Shown: positions 8,673-17,463 of the stretch, piece after piece
Numbering within the stretch: the first letter of the stretch is position 1
Layout: each line of letters begins with the position of its first letter
Origin: Streptomyces griseicoloratus
GTDB lineage: Bacteria; Actinomycetota; Actinomycetes; Streptomycetales; Streptomycetaceae
Assembly (NCBI RefSeq): GCF_014534645.1
Contig: NZ_JACVQF010000200.1
Span: 310,001-374,000, forward strand
Length of the DNA stretch: 64,000 nucleotides
Reading direction: 5' to 3'
Made by a program: the position numbers and the translations under genes
The notes under the pieces: generated by a model
Database searches by the model: none
The model's input: only the letters and a program-made list of their open reading frames with translations
What the model was told of the DNA's origin: nothing

Positions 8673-9899
8673 CTACCAGACGACGGGCAGGGACCTCGGT
8701 CCGCGGATCAGTCCCTGGCGCTGGAACTCGACCTCTTCGGCGGGTACGGCGAGGCGCAGCCCGGGGAAACGGCCGAGGACGGTCCCGATCATGACCTCCG
8801 CCTCCATGCGGGCCATGAGCGCGGCCAGGCAGAAGTGCGGTCCGTGCCCGAAGGCGAGATGCCCGGGACCGTCCCGGTCGAAGTCCAGCACATCGGGGTC
8901 GGGGAAGACGCCGGGATCGCGGTTGGCGGCGACGTAGGCGTTGTAGACGGCGTCGCCCTTGCGGATGATGTGGCCGCCGATCTCCACGTCCTCGGTGGCG
9001 ATGCGCGGAATGCCGACTCCGTTGCGGTGGGGAACGTAGCGGAAGAGCTCCTCGACGGCCCTGGGCAGCAGGTGCGGTTCGCGGCGCAGCCGCTCGGCGT
9101 GCTCCGGGTGGGTGAGCAGCGCGTACATCATGGAACCGCTGTTGTTGCGCACCGCGTGACCGCCGCTGACGTAGATGGCCATGGCGAGGGAGACGGCCTC
9201 GTCGTCGCTGATCTCGCCGGCGGCGGTGGCCTGCGCCAGCACCCCCGCCAGGTCGTCACGGGGTTCGGCCCGGCGCCTGTCGAGGAGATCGACGACCCGG
9301 CCGCGTGTCACCTCCCGCGCCGCCCGGTTCCGTTCCTCCTCGTCCGCTTTGGACAGCAGCGCCTCGGAGTTGCCTGCCCAGCTGCGCCAGTCGTCCTCGT
9401 CGGCGCCGAGGAAGTAGCAGTCGACGGCGATGGGCAGGGGGGTGTGCAGATGTTCCATGAGGTCGCCCGGTGGGCCGGTCTCCTCCATGGCGTCGAGCAG
9501 TCGGTGCGCGGTGCGCTCGGCCAGGGGGCGCAGCCTGTCCATGCTCCGGGCGGTGAACGCCCGGGCCACGACCCGGCGCAGCCGGCTGTGCCGGGGCGGG
9601 TCGGTGTACTGCAGCCCCGCCGTCTGGGACGCCACGGGATGCGGGGCCATGCTGGTCACCCCGCACCCGACGACCTGCTCCCGGGAGAAGCGGGGGTCGG
9701 AGGTGACGAAGCGGACGTCCTCGTAGCGGGTGACGAGCCATGCGTCGCCGGATCCGTAGGGCAGCGTGATGCGGGTGACCGGCTCTTCGCGCAGGACCTC
9801 GTCCAGGAAGGGGTCGGGGTCGAGGGCGGGCACGTCGTCGACGGCCCACGGTCTCACTTCGGGTGGAGGCAGCGCGGACGCGGGCTCGGAGCAGGTCAT
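8673..9899 (-). CDS. Cytochrome P450 with atypical I-helix
   Basis: 408 aa, soluble bacterial class. The heme-binding loop is F350-G-H-G-P-H-F-C357, with Cys357 as the thiolate ligand. The K-helix ExxR is E284-L-F-R287. The I-helix, which normally reads A/G-G-x-E/D-T, reads G246-G-H-A-V-R-N-N here, so both the acid and the Thr used for oxygen activation are absent. No ferredoxin or reductase gene is adjacent. Start ATG 9899 is the only one available before an upstream stop. It lies upstream of the kinase gene on the same strand with a 105-bp gap, and divergent from a TetR gene. Substrate unknown. Confidence 0.9.
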   Translation of the reverse strand: MTCSEPASALPPPEVRPWAVDDVPALDPDPFLDEVLREEPVTRITLPYGSGDAWLVTRYEDVRFVTSDPRFSREQVVGCGVTSMAPHPVASQTAGLQYTDPPRHSRLRRVVARAFTARSMDRLRPLAERTAHRLLDAMEETGPPGDLMEHLHTPLPIAVDCYFLGADEDDWRSWAGNSEALLSKADEEERNRAAREVTRGRVVDLLDRRRAEPRDDLAGVLAQATAAGEISDDEAVSLAMAIYVSGGHAVRNNSGSMMYALLTHPEHAERLRREPHLLPRAVEELFRYVPHRNGVGIPRIATEDVEIGGHIIRKGDAVYNAYVAANRDPGVFPDPDVLDFDRDGPGHLAFGHGPHFCLAALMARMEAEVMIGTVLGRFPGLRLAVPAEEVEFQRQGLIRGPRSLPVVW

Positions 9900-10245
9900 C
9901 TCGCATCACTCCCGAATGTCTCGAATGCCGAGGCGAATGTCTCGCACACCGAGGGCGCACAGTGCTCGGCCGGGGACACCGGCACCCGCAATACCCTGCG
10001 GCCCGTCGCTCCTCGCTCGCGCTCTTCACCTTCCCTGACACCTTGTCGTAGCTTGTCCCGGCCTCCGGCGCGCCGCACGCCGGGTGCGTCCGGCCGAGGT
10101 CGCTCACGTGCCGACTGCGGTGGTGGCCGTGCGCGCCTTGGCCACCGGGCCCCCGCACTGGCATCATGACCAAGTGGAACCCTGCTCCGAAACAACCACG
10201 GGACGTCGTTCCGTTCGGCAGATCCGGCAGTGGAGGGAGCGGCAG
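9900..10245. other. 346-bp intergenic region between P450 and TetR genes
   Basis: This divergent control region holds the 21-bp tandem repeat at 9913-9954 close to the P450 start, and a GGAGGGAG ribosome site at about 10232 for the TetR gene. No further convincing coding sequence was seen; the in-frame extension of the TetR reading frame up to 10084 has no ribosome site and unlike composition. Confidence 0.5.
9913..9954. repeat. Tandem 21-bp repeat, candidate operator
   Basis: Two head-to-tail 21-bp copies (9913-9933 and 9934-9954) agree at 18 of 21 positions. Each starts CGAATGTCTCG and ends CGAGG, so each contains a CTCG-N5-CGAG inverted repeat (9920-9932 and 9941-9953). The 21-bp spacing is two helical turns. 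It lies 14 bp upstream of the P450 start and is a likely binding site for the adjacent TetR regulator. Confidence 0.6.
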
Positions 10246-10836
10246 GTGAAGGACAGCGGCGAGGGCACGGGGCAGGCGGCCCGGTCCAAGCGAGCGGACG
10301 CCCGGCGCAACGAGAAGACGCTGCTCGACGCGGCCGCCGCGGTATTCGTCACGTCGGGCGTGGAAGCGCCGGTACGTGACATCGCGGCCAAGGCCGGCGT
10401 CGGGATGGGCACCATCTACCGCCACTTCCCGACCCGGGCGGATCTCATCATCGCCGTCTACCGGCACCAGGTGGAGGCCTGCGCGGAGGCCGGTCCCGCC
10501 CTGCTGGCGAGCAGCGCCACTCCGCACGCCGCGCTGGGGCGGTGGATCGACCTCTTCGTCGATTTCCTGGTCACCAAGCACGGACTCGCCGCGGTGCTGC
10601 AGTCCGACAACGCCGGTTTCGAGACCCTGCACGCCTACTTCCTCGACCGCCTCGTGCCCGTGTGCGCCCAGCTGCTCGACGCCGCGGCCGATTCCGGCGA
10701 GATCCGGTCCGGCCTGGACGCCTACGAGCTCATGCGCGGTGTCGGCAACCTCTGCATCGGCGCGGAGAGCGATCCGCACTACGACGCGCGCCGGCTGGTC
10801 GGGCTGCTCGTCGCAGGGCTGCGCCGAACGGACTGA
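10246..10836 (+). CDS. TetR family transcriptional regulator
   Basis: 196 aa from the GTG at 10246, chosen for GGAGGGAG 7-14 nt upstream. The N-terminal helix-turn-helix reads VRDIAAKAGVGMGTIYRHFPTRADL, a textbook TetR recognition helix. The C-terminal ligand domain ends AYELMRGVGNLCIG, resembling the TetR_C_33/SbtR-like subgroup. It is divergent from the P450 gene, so control of P450 expression through the tandem repeat at 9913 is plausible. The inducer is unknown. Confidence 0.88.
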   Translation: MKDSGEGTGQAARSKRADARRNEKTLLDAAAAVFVTSGVEAPVRDIAAKAGVGMGTIYRHFPTRADLIIAVYRHQVEACAEAGPALLASSATPHAALGRWIDLFVDFLVTKHGLAAVLQSDNAGFETLHAYFLDRLVPVCAQLLDAAADSGEIRSGLDAYELMRGVGNLCIGAESDPHYDARRLVGLLVAGLRRTD

Positions 10837-10880
10837 CCGGAGGAAGCCGGCGGGCAGCCGCCGGCGGTGGACGGGCACCG

Positions 10881-11732
10881 TCAGTAGACGATGGACACGA
10901 TCCGGCACGCGGCTTCGGCGAGCCGGCGCTCCCCCTCGACGCGGGCACGGGCGAGGGCGGTGGCGGGGTCGACACCTCGCGTGCACAGCCGCCAGGCGGT
11001 CTCCGTGTCCAGCGCCAGCGTCGCCGCCGGCCGGCCACCGGGCGGTACGGCCAGCGACCAGCCGTGCTCGGTGGCGGTGACGGTCCACGTCCCCTCCGCC
11101 GTCCCGGCGACGGTCACCCGTATCTGGGTTCCGGCCGGTGCCGTCGTCCGCCGCAGGGTGTGGGGCAGGGCCCGCATGAAGGTGTCCAGGACCACGGCCG
11201 CGGCGGGCGTTCGCAGGTCGGTGTCGCGGCCGACGGCATGGCGGATCTGCTGCCGGTGCGTCCAGTACTCGGTGAACTCCCGGGCGATGTCCAGCCAGGC
11301 CGGAGCCGGGTCGGCTCCCGCCCACGACACGCCCAGCGCCGGCGCGTCGAGGTCGGCGGTGGCGAATCGGCCGGCGAGCTGTGTTCCGGCCGACTCGAGG
11401 GCGTCGATCAGCGAGGCGGGGCTGTCGTCGGCGTGCAGGTCGACCCATTCCTGATTGGTGCGGTGGATGAACGCCTCAAGGGTCTCCCCCGGGGCGGGGG
11501 CACCCCGGTGCCTGCCTTCGGTGCTGCCGAGCCGGCCGTAGTAGTCACCGAGGACGTGGGCGGCGAGGTCGTGCACGGTCCAGCGCGGCACTGCCGTCCT
11601 GCCCCAGTCGGCCGGACGCAGACCGCGCAGGGTGTCGAGGAGCGCCCCCAGCTCGGGAGCGAACAGCGGGCGGGCGTCGATCGGGTCACCCAGCCAGGAG
11701 GTGCCGGAAGCACTTCGGAAGCGGAAACTCAT
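10881..11732 (-). CDS. Maleylpyruvate isomerase family (mycothiol-dependent, MDMPI/DinB fold) protein
   Basis: 283 aa. The N-terminal DinB-like four-helix bundle contains WTVHDLAAHVLGDYYGRL, whose His residues match the metal site of mycothiol-dependent maleylpyruvate isomerases. A third probable ligand lies in EYWTHRQQIRHAVG. The C-terminal part (TWTVTATEHGWSLAV onward) matches the sterol-carrier-like MDMPI_C region. Members are thiol-dependent isomerases or transferases; the substrate here cannot be told. It converges with the TetR gene at 10836. Confidence 0.78.
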   Translation of the reverse strand: MSFRFRSASGTSWLGDPIDARPLFAPELGALLDTLRGLRPADWGRTAVPRWTVHDLAAHVLGDYYGRLGSTEGRHRGAPAPGETLEAFIHRTNQEWVDLHADDSPASLIDALESAGTQLAGRFATADLDAPALGVSWAGADPAPAWLDIAREFTEYWTHRQQIRHAVGRDTDLRTPAAAVVLDTFMRALPHTLRRTTAPAGTQIRVTVAGTAEGTWTVTATEHGWSLAVPPGGRPAATLALDTETAWRLCTRGVDPATALARARVEGERRLAEAACRIVSIVY

Positions 11733-11847
11733 GGTCGAAGCCTGTCAGCCGGCGGCGTCCGCCTACCAGGAATATCCGCCCGCGCCGATCGGAACGCGCC
11801 GCGCCCGGACGGGCCGCCCGTCGGCACCGGGCCGGATCGCGTGGCCC

Positions 11848-12273
11848 TCACACGACGGGCTCGCCGACACCCAGCAGGTTCCCCTCACTGTCACGGAACC
11901 AGGCCCCGCGCTCACCGCGTGCGCCCTTGCTCGGGTAGTTCCCCTCGATCTCGGCGATCCCGTCCCTCGTCCGGAGCCCGGGCACATCGACGTCTTCGAA
12001 GACCACCCCGCGCCCTCTGAGCTCCGACACGGTCGTCTCGATGTCGTCGACCTCCCACGCCATCTGGGTGAAGGCGCCGGAGGAGGCTCCCGTCGAGCGG
12101 AACACCACGAACTCCGCGCCCCCGCACCGGTACAGCAGCCCCCCGGGCCGCTCGTCGACGGGCTCCAGTCCGAGCTTCTCGGAGTAGAAGCGCCGGGCCC
12201 GCTCCAGGTCCCGGGCCGGGAGCCTGGTCGCCACGCGAGACCGGGCCAGGGTCTTGCTCTCGTCTTCGTTCAC
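11848..12273 (-). CDS. VOC family (glyoxalase/bleomycin-resistance-like) protein
   Basis: 141 aa from GTG 12273, which has GGAG directly upstream with short spacing; a longer reading frame to 12393 is poorly supported. Paired beta-alpha-beta-beta-beta modules are visible: [23 protein letters not shown] opens the first and [19 protein letters not shown] the second, ending in the typical [13 protein letters not shown]. The GNLL context provides the usual C-terminal metal-site Glu region. The reaction is unknown. It is divergent from nadE across about 185 bp. Confidence 0.82.
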   Translation of the reverse strand: MNEDESKTLARSRVATRLPARDLERARRFYSEKLGLEPVDERPGGLLYRCGGAEFVVFRSTGASSGAFTQMAWEVDDIETTVSELRGRGVVFEDVDVPGLRTRDGIAEIEGNYPSKGARGERGAWFRDSEGNLLGVGEPVV

Positions 12274-12458
12274 GTCTCCACTGTGCCGCGAGCGGTGGCC
12301 AACGGCGCGGAGGCGACGGGCGCGCCCCGCCGGCTTCCCCGGAGGAGTCCCGGGAGCCGGCGGACGCCGTACGACCACGTCACCCGTTCCCACCCGCTCG
12401 GAACCCTCTGGCTAGGGTTGGCCCGGCAGCACATCGCGAACCGGATCAAGGAGCACAC

Positions 12459-13289
12459 GTGAGCGAGTCGGCGTCCATCGCCCTGCAGCAGGAGATCGCC
12501 CGGGAACTCCAGGTGGCGGAGACCTTCGACGCCGAGCGGGAGATCGAACGCCGTGTGGCCTTCCTCACCGAGCGGCTGACCTCCACCGGCCTTCGTTCCC
12601 TCGTGCTCGGCATCAGCGGTGGCGTGGACTCCACCACCGCCGGGCGGCTGTGCCAGCTCGCCGTCGAGCGGGCCAGGGCAGCGGGGCACGAGGCGCGCTT
12701 CCATGCGATGCGGCTGCCCTACGGGGTCCAGGCCGACGAGCACGACGCCCAGCTCGCGCTCTCCTTCGTCCGGGCCGACCAGGTGCTGACGGTGGACATC
12801 AAGCCCGCGAGCGACGCCGCGCTCGATGCCGCACTGGCCGCCGGCGTGAGCTTCCGCGACGCGCGGCACCAGGACTTCGTGCACGGCAACATCAAGGCAC
12901 GGCAGCGCATGATCGCCCAGTACGCGGTGGCCGGCGCGCACGACGGCCTGGTCGTCGGCACCGACCACGCCGCCGAGGCGGTCTCCGGCTTCTTCACCAA
13001 GTTCGGCGACGGTGCCGCCGACCTCGTACCGCTCACGGGCCTGACCAAGCGCCGGGTGCGTGCCGTCGCCGAGGCGCTGGGTGCGCCGGCCGAGCTGGTG
13101 CGCAAGACCCCGACGGCCGACCTGGAGACGCTCGACCCGGGCAAGGCCGACGAGGACGCGCTCGGGGTCACCTACGAGGAGATCGACGACTTCCTGGAGG
13201 GCAGGCCGGTGGACGAGCGGACGTTCAAGACGATCGTCGACCGCTACCAGCTCACCGAGCACAAGCGCCGGCTGCCCGTCGCGCCCTGA
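12459..13289 (+). CDS. nadE: Ammonia-dependent NAD+ synthetase
   Basis: 276 aa. It makes NAD+ from deamido-NAD+, ATP and ammonia, the last step of NAD synthesis, in the cytosol. The PP-loop motif S53-G-G-V-D-S58 sits in [38 protein letters not shown] and [21 protein letters not shown] are the adenylate and deamido-NAD loops of NadE. There is no glutaminase domain, so it is the short NH3-dependent form, full length for the family. The GTG start at 12459 has AAGGAG 5 nt upstream. Confidence 0.96.
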   Translation: MSESASIALQQEIARELQVAETFDAEREIERRVAFLTERLTSTGLRSLVLGISGGVDSTTAGRLCQLAVERARAAGHEARFHAMRLPYGVQADEHDAQLALSFVRADQVLTVDIKPASDAALDAALAAGVSFRDARHQDFVHGNIKARQRMIAQYAVAGAHDGLVVGTDHAAEAVSGFFTKFGDGAADLVPLTGLTKRRVRAVAEALGAPAELVRKTPTADLETLDPGKADEDALGVTYEEIDDFLEGRPVDERTFKTIVDRYQLTEHKRRLPVAP

Positions 13290-13316
13290 CCGGCCCGCCG
13301 CCGCGGGAGCGGGGGG

Positions 13317-13353
13317 TTGACCTTGTCGCAACGGCAACGTTTCTACTGGTGCC
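13317..13353 (+). promoter_or_regulatory. MerR-type promoter with 19-bp spacer, predicted leaderless
   Basis: A -35 element TTGACC (13317-13322) and a -10 element TCTACT (13342-13347) are separated by 19 bp. That elongated spacer is the hallmark of promoters activated by MerR proteins. The spacer contains TTGTCGCAA and two GCAACG copies, a partial dyad. Seven bases after the -10 comes the A of the MerR start codon at 13354, with no ribosome site, which predicts a leaderless mRNA. Confidence 0.65.
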
Positions 13354-14145
13354 ATGCGAATCGGAGAGCTCGCCGGCCTGGCCGGCATCACCACCCGCGC
13401 CGTGCGCCACTACCACCGCATCGGCCTGCTGCCGGAGCCCCCGCGACAGCCCAACGGATACCGCGAGTACTCGCTGCGTGACGCCGTCGAGCTCGCCCGC
13501 GTCCGCCGGCTGAGCGAGCTCGGCCTGAGCCTGGAGGAGATCAAGGGCGTCCTGGCGGACGACGCCGGCAAGGACCTCGTCGAGATCCTCACCGAGCTGG
13601 ACGCCGACCTGGCCCGCCAGGAGGAGGCCATCCGGGAGCGCCGGGCCCGCCTGGGCCGGTTGCTCGAGCAGGCCGAGCGGACCGGGCGGCTGCACGCCGA
13701 CGCTCCGGTCTCGCCCGAGCTCGCCGCTCTCTTCGACGACATGGCCCGCGTTTCGGCCCGGCTGCCCGGGCCGGAGCCCGCGATGGCGGCCAAGGAGCGG
13801 GAACTGCTCGCCTTTCTGGAGACCTGCTCGCCGGGCGGGGGCCGCGGCTGGCTCGACGCCATGGTGCACAGTCTCAGCGCCGACCCCGAGGCGATGCGGC
13901 GCGCCTACGAGGTCTACGCCCGGCTGGACGAGCTGGCCGAGGCCGGCGAGGACGACCCTCGGGTGGAGAGCACCGCCCGGGCCGTCGTCGACAGCATTCC
14001 GGCAGAGGCGGTGCAGGCGATGACGGTCCCGGACGACGCGGGCGGGACCGACGGTTTCGCGGAGGCCTTCTTCGCGGACTTCGCCCCCGCCCAGGCCGCC
14101 GCCGTGCGCCGGGCCATGGCGCTGCTGTGGGAGCGTGCCGGATGA
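13354..14145 (+). CDS. MerR family transcriptional regulator
   Basis: 263 aa. The N-terminal winged helix MRIGELAGLAGITTRAVRHYHRIGLLPEP and wing NGYREYS are classical MerR features. A long dimerisation helix follows (LDADLARQEEAIRERRARLGRLLEQAERTG). The C-terminal domain of about 150 residues is Ala/Glu-rich and helical, without the Cys of metal sensors, so a small-molecule or protein ligand is more likely. The promoter with a 19-bp spacer suggests self-activation. Its stop overlaps the membrane protein start by 4 nt, making that protein the obvious partner or target. Confidence 0.9.
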   Translation: MRIGELAGLAGITTRAVRHYHRIGLLPEPPRQPNGYREYSLRDAVELARVRRLSELGLSLEEIKGVLADDAGKDLVEILTELDADLARQEEAIRERRARLGRLLEQAERTGRLHADAPVSPELAALFDDMARVSARLPGPEPAMAAKERELLAFLETCSPGGGRGWLDAMVHSLSADPEAMRRAYEVYARLDELAEAGEDDPRVESTARAVVDSIPAEAVQAMTVPDDAGGTDGFAEAFFADFAPAQAAAVRRAMALLWERAG

Positions 14146-15080
14146 AGGCGTTGAGACGGGCGGTGCGCTGGTCCTTCGCGGCTCTCGTACCCGGGGAACT
14201 CGTGGTCGTCCTCTGCGTGGGCAGCGGGGTGCGGATCGCCCCGGGCGCCCGGTCGGCGATGGAGCTGGTCCTGCTCGCGCTCGCGGCCGCCGCGGCCGTG
14301 CTGCTGTTCCTGGACCACCGGCGGCATCGCCGGGACGGGCTCGCCCCCTGGCCCGCCTTCCTCGCCGCCGTCGCCGACACCGTACCGGCGCCGGTGCGCA
14401 GGCTCACCGCCCACGAGGTGTTCCTGTCCACCAGCTTCCTGCGCTGGGTGTTCCGCCGGGGACCGCACGGCGTACGCGACGGCGACCTGCCCGTCCCGTA
14501 CGCCCCGGGGCAGACGGCGGTCATGTACGGGTTCTTGTTCGTCTGCGTCGTCGAGACCGTGGCCCTCGCCTTCCTGATCCCCTGGCCGGTGGTACACGCC
14601 GTCACCCTCGTGCTCGACGTCTGGGGCTGCTACTTCGTCGTCGCCCTGCACGCCTCCTGCGTGGTGCGCCCGCATGTGATCGGGGCCGACGGATCGCTGC
14701 GTCTGCGCTACGGCGCCCTGCTCGACATCCGTGTCCCCGCCGACCGCATCGCCTCCGTCCGCCTGGACCGGAAGTTCCCGGACGGCAAGCTGGCCGCCGT
14801 GGACGACAAGGGCGTCGCCGACCTGGCCGTGGCCGGCCAGACGACGGTCACCGTCGAGCTCACCGAACCGGTGCGGTACGTACGGGCCCTGGGCAGGCCC
14901 GCCGAGGCCCGTACCTTCCGCTTCTACGCGGAGGACGCGGCGGCCGCGGTCGCGGCGCTGAGGGCGGGCGGCCCGTCCGCGGGTGCGGACGGGACCACCG
15001 GTACGGACCGGACGACCCGCACGGACCGGGCCACCGGTACCCCCGGCTGCCCGGTCACCGGGCCCGCAGGCGACCGGTGA
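14142..15080 (+). CDS. Membrane protein coupled to MerR regulator
   Basis: 312 aa, start ATG 14142 inside the ATGA overlap with the MerR gene. Two membrane spans occur near the N-terminus (FAALVPGELVVVLCVGSG and LVLLALAAAAAVLLFL), then two more around residues 125-175 (FLFVCVVETVALAFLI; VTLVLDVWGCYFVVAL). The cytosolic C-terminal part has a beta-rich PH-like look (RLRYGALLDIRVPADRIASVRLD). It ends in a low-complexity Thr/Gly/Asp/Arg tail (TTGTDRTTRTDRATGT). I do not recognise a characterised family. Coupling with the MerR gene suggests it is the regulated output. Confidence 0.75.
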   Translation: MKALRRAVRWSFAALVPGELVVVLCVGSGVRIAPGARSAMELVLLALAAAAAVLLFLDHRRHRRDGLAPWPAFLAAVADTVPAPVRRLTAHEVFLSTSFLRWVFRRGPHGVRDGDLPVPYAPGQTAVMYGFLFVCVVETVALAFLIPWPVVHAVTLVLDVWGCYFVVALHASCVVRPHVIGADGSLRLRYGALLDIRVPADRIASVRLDRKFPDGKLAAVDDKGVADLAVAGQTTVTVELTEPVRYVRALGRPAEARTFRFYAEDAAAAVAALRAGGPSAGADGTTGTDRTTRTDRATGTPGCPVTGPAGDR

Positions 15081-15166
15081 CCGGGTCCCGCCGGCCACCG
15101 CAGGCGGCCGGTGTCCGGGGTACCACCGGCCACCGCAGGCTCGCCGGGCGGCTCGGTCGGCCGTCG

Positions 15167-16762
15167 TCAGGCGGCTGACGGGCCGGTGGAGCCGCGTCGT
15201 ACGCCGACCACCGCCACCACGGCGCCCACGACGCACAGCACGCCGGCGACGAGCACCGAGGTGTGCACGCCGTTCATGAAGGCCTGGTGGCTGCCCTCGA
15301 CGACGGCGGTCCTGAGCTGGGCGGGCATCTCCCCCGAGACCGGGGCGACGCCCATGGCCACCGCGTCCCCGGCCTCGTTCAGGCCGGCTGCCGCGGGCGC
15401 GGGCACACCGGCGGTGGTCAGTTCTCCGGTGAGGGTCGAGCCGACCCGGCTGCTGATCAGCGACACCAGCACGGAGGTGCCGAGCGCGCCGCCGATCTGC
15501 AGGGCGGTCGCCTGCAGGCCGCCCGCCACACCGCCGTCCCTGACCGGAGCGTTGCCGACGATGGCGTCGGAGGAGGACGACATCACCATGCCGACGCCGA
15601 GGCCCAGCGCGATGAACGGCGGCCACATCGTGACGTAGGAGGAGTCGGGGCTCCAGGCGAGCATGACGAAGCAGGCGACGGCCTGGAGGGCCATGCCGAG
15701 CGGCATGGTGAGGCGCGGTCCGAACCTGTCCGTGAGCGCGGCGCCGAGCGGGGACGCCACGACCGAGGCGAGGCTCAGGGGCAGGGTGCGCACACCGGCT
15801 TCGACGGGCGTGAACCCGCGCACGTTCTGCAGGTAGAGCATCACGAAGAAGATCACGCCCAGCAGCACGAAGAAGTTCAGGGCGGTGATGACCGTGCCGA
15901 TGGTCAGTGCCCGGCTGCGGAACAGGCGCATGGGCAGCAACGGGGCCGCGACCCGGTTCTCGTGGAGGCCGAAGACGAGCAGGACCACCACGCCGGCCGC
16001 CATGGCGCCCAGGGTGCCGCCCGAAGTCCAGCCCCACGTCTCGCCCTTGACGACACCGAACACGACGGCGAGCAGCCCGAGGGCCAGCAGCACGACCCCG
16101 ACGATGTCGAACCTCTCGTTCGCCGCGGCGTCGTTCTTGCTCTGCGGCAGGACGCTCATGCTGAAGACGAGCGCGATGACGCCGATGGGAGCGTTGATGT
16201 AGAAGACGGATTCCCAGTTGACGTGCTGGACGAGCAGTCCGCCGACGATCGGACCGAGGGCGGTGGAGACCGAGGAGACCATGGCCCAGATGCCGACCGC
16301 CATGCCGAACTTCCTCGGCGGGAAGACGGCACGCAGCATGCCGAGGGTGTTGGGCATCAGCAGCGCGCCGAAGAAGCCCTGCAGCGCCCGGAAGGCGATG
16401 ACGCCCTCGATGGATCCGGCCAGTCCGATGGCGACGGACGCGGCGGTGAATCCGGCGACACCGATCAGGTAGAAGGTGCGGCGCCCGAACCGGTCACCGA
16501 GCTTGCCGCCGAGGATCAGCGCGGCGGCGAGGGCCAGCAGGTAGGAGTTGGTGACCCACTGCAGGTCGGAGGTGGAGGCGCCCAGGTCCCGGCCGATCTC
16601 GGGGTTGGCGATCGAGACGACCGAACCGTCGAGGCCGACCATGAACAGGCCGAAGGCGACGGCGATCAGCGTCAGCCAGGGGTTGGCCCGTGGTCCGCGC
16701 GGCCGGGCCGCGGGCGGGGCGTGGTGCGGCGGGGCGGAGGAGTCGGTGGTGGCGGAGGGCAT
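15167..16762 (-). CDS. MFS drug efflux transporter, DHA2 (EmrB/QacA, 14 TM)
   Basis: 531 aa with 14 predicted helices. The start is ATG 16762 (AAGGA about 12 nt upstream); the longer frame upstream is shadow. Family motifs: GLDGSVVSIANPEIGRDLG in TM1, GGKLGDRFGRR (motif A, between TM2 and TM3) and LGPIVGGLLVQHVNW (antiporter motif C, TM5). It exports hydrophobic drugs or metabolites by proton antiport. A MarR gene lies directly upstream on the same strand, the usual arrangement for drug-inducible efflux. Possibly cotranscribed across a 185-bp gap. Confidence 0.92.
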   Translation of the reverse strand: MPSATTDSSAPPHHAPPAARPRGPRANPWLTLIAVAFGLFMVGLDGSVVSIANPEIGRDLGASTSDLQWVTNSYLLALAAALILGGKLGDRFGRRTFYLIGVAGFTAASVAIGLAGSIEGVIAFRALQGFFGALLMPNTLGMLRAVFPPRKFGMAVGIWAMVSSVSTALGPIVGGLLVQHVNWESVFYINAPIGVIALVFSMSVLPQSKNDAAANERFDIVGVVLLALGLLAVVFGVVKGETWGWTSGGTLGAMAAGVVVLLVFGLHENRVAAPLLPMRLFRSRALTIGTVITALNFFVLLGVIFFVMLYLQNVRGFTPVEAGVRTLPLSLASVVASPLGAALTDRFGPRLTMPLGMALQAVACFVMLAWSPDSSYVTMWPPFIALGLGVGMVMSSSSDAIVGNAPVRDGGVAGGLQATALQIGGALGTSVLVSLISSRVGSTLTGELTTAGVPAPAAAGLNEAGDAVAMGVAPVSGEMPAQLRTAVVEGSHQAFMNGVHTSVLVAGVLCVVGAVVAVVGVRRGSTGPSAA

Positions 16763-16947
16763 GACTGTGCCTGTCCTTCGTGTGTCTGGGGCGGACGTAC
16801 TGTCCGGGGAGGAGGAGCGCTGGACGGGACCGGCCCTGTCCGGGGGACATGGCGGAACCGGCGGCCGGCCCGCGGGGGGGTCGGAACACCGGGCGCGAGT
16901 GGTCCGCCACGAGCGGCACCGGACCCCTGTGGGTCCGGTGCTCGTGG

Positions 16948-17418
16948 TCAGTGGCGGGACTGAAGGTGCCGGCCGAGTGCCGACAGCGCGTGCAGGGCCG
17001 AGCCGAGGGCGCCCAGTTCGCCCTCCGTCATGGCCCGCAGTGCCCGGGTGAGATGGGCGCCCATCAGGTGTTCCACCTCGGCGATCTGCTGCCGGGCGGT
17101 CCCCGTGAGGTGCAGGTGCGCGACCCTCTTGTCGGCCGGGTCCTGGCGGCGCTCCAGCAGCCCCTGCCCGGTCAGCTGGGTGACCAGCGCGCTGACGTTG
17201 TTCGGCTTCATCAGCAGGGCTTCGGCCGCCGCGCGCACGGTGACGCCGTCGTTGTCCTCGACGTGCCGCAGCAGTGCGAGCTGGGCCTCGGGGGGTTTGG
17301 GGTGCGCGTAGTCCTGCGCGACCTGCCGGTCGAGAGCCCGAGCCAGCCCCGGCAGGCACGCCACGAGCCCTGCGGCCACGTGGTCGATGTCCTGGACGGA
17401 CGCGGTGTTCTCGGGCAT
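16948..17418 (-). CDS. MarR family transcriptional regulator
   Basis: 156 aa. The winged helix is AQLALLRHVEDNDGVTVRAAAEALLMKPNNVSALVTQLTGQGLLERRQDPADKRVAHLHLT, with the conserved D-x-R wing (DPADKR). It probably represses the adjacent MFS efflux gene and itself. The promoter carries three evenly spaced CCTAT boxes that are far more AT-rich than the surroundings. Start ATG 17418 is close to the predicted transcription start. Confidence 0.9.
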   Translation of the reverse strand: MPENTASVQDIDHVAAGLVACLPGLARALDRQVAQDYAHPKPPEAQLALLRHVEDNDGVTVRAAAEALLMKPNNVSALVTQLTGQGLLERRQDPADKRVAHLHLTGTARQQIAEVEHLMGAHLTRALRAMTEGELGALGSALHALSALGRHLQSRH

Positions 17419-17430
17419 GGCCCCAGCATG

Positions 17431-17463
17431 CCTATAGAGAAATACCTATGTCAAGGCACCTAT
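17431..17463 (-). promoter_or_regulatory. marR promoter with three CCTAT boxes at 14-bp spacing
   Basis: CCTAT occurs at 17431, 17445 and 17459, exactly 14 bp apart. On the minus strand this reads ATAGG three times and includes a perfect TTGACA (17454-17449) and TATAGG (17436-17431). The segment 17431-17450 is strongly AT-rich within 70%-plus GC DNA. It lies immediately upstream of the MarR start at 17418 and is the natural operator candidate. Confidence 0.6.

Noticed and set aside
10084-10245. 54-residue N-terminal extension of the TetR protein
   Set aside because: It carries no TetR features, and the GTG at 10246 has a strong ribosome site.
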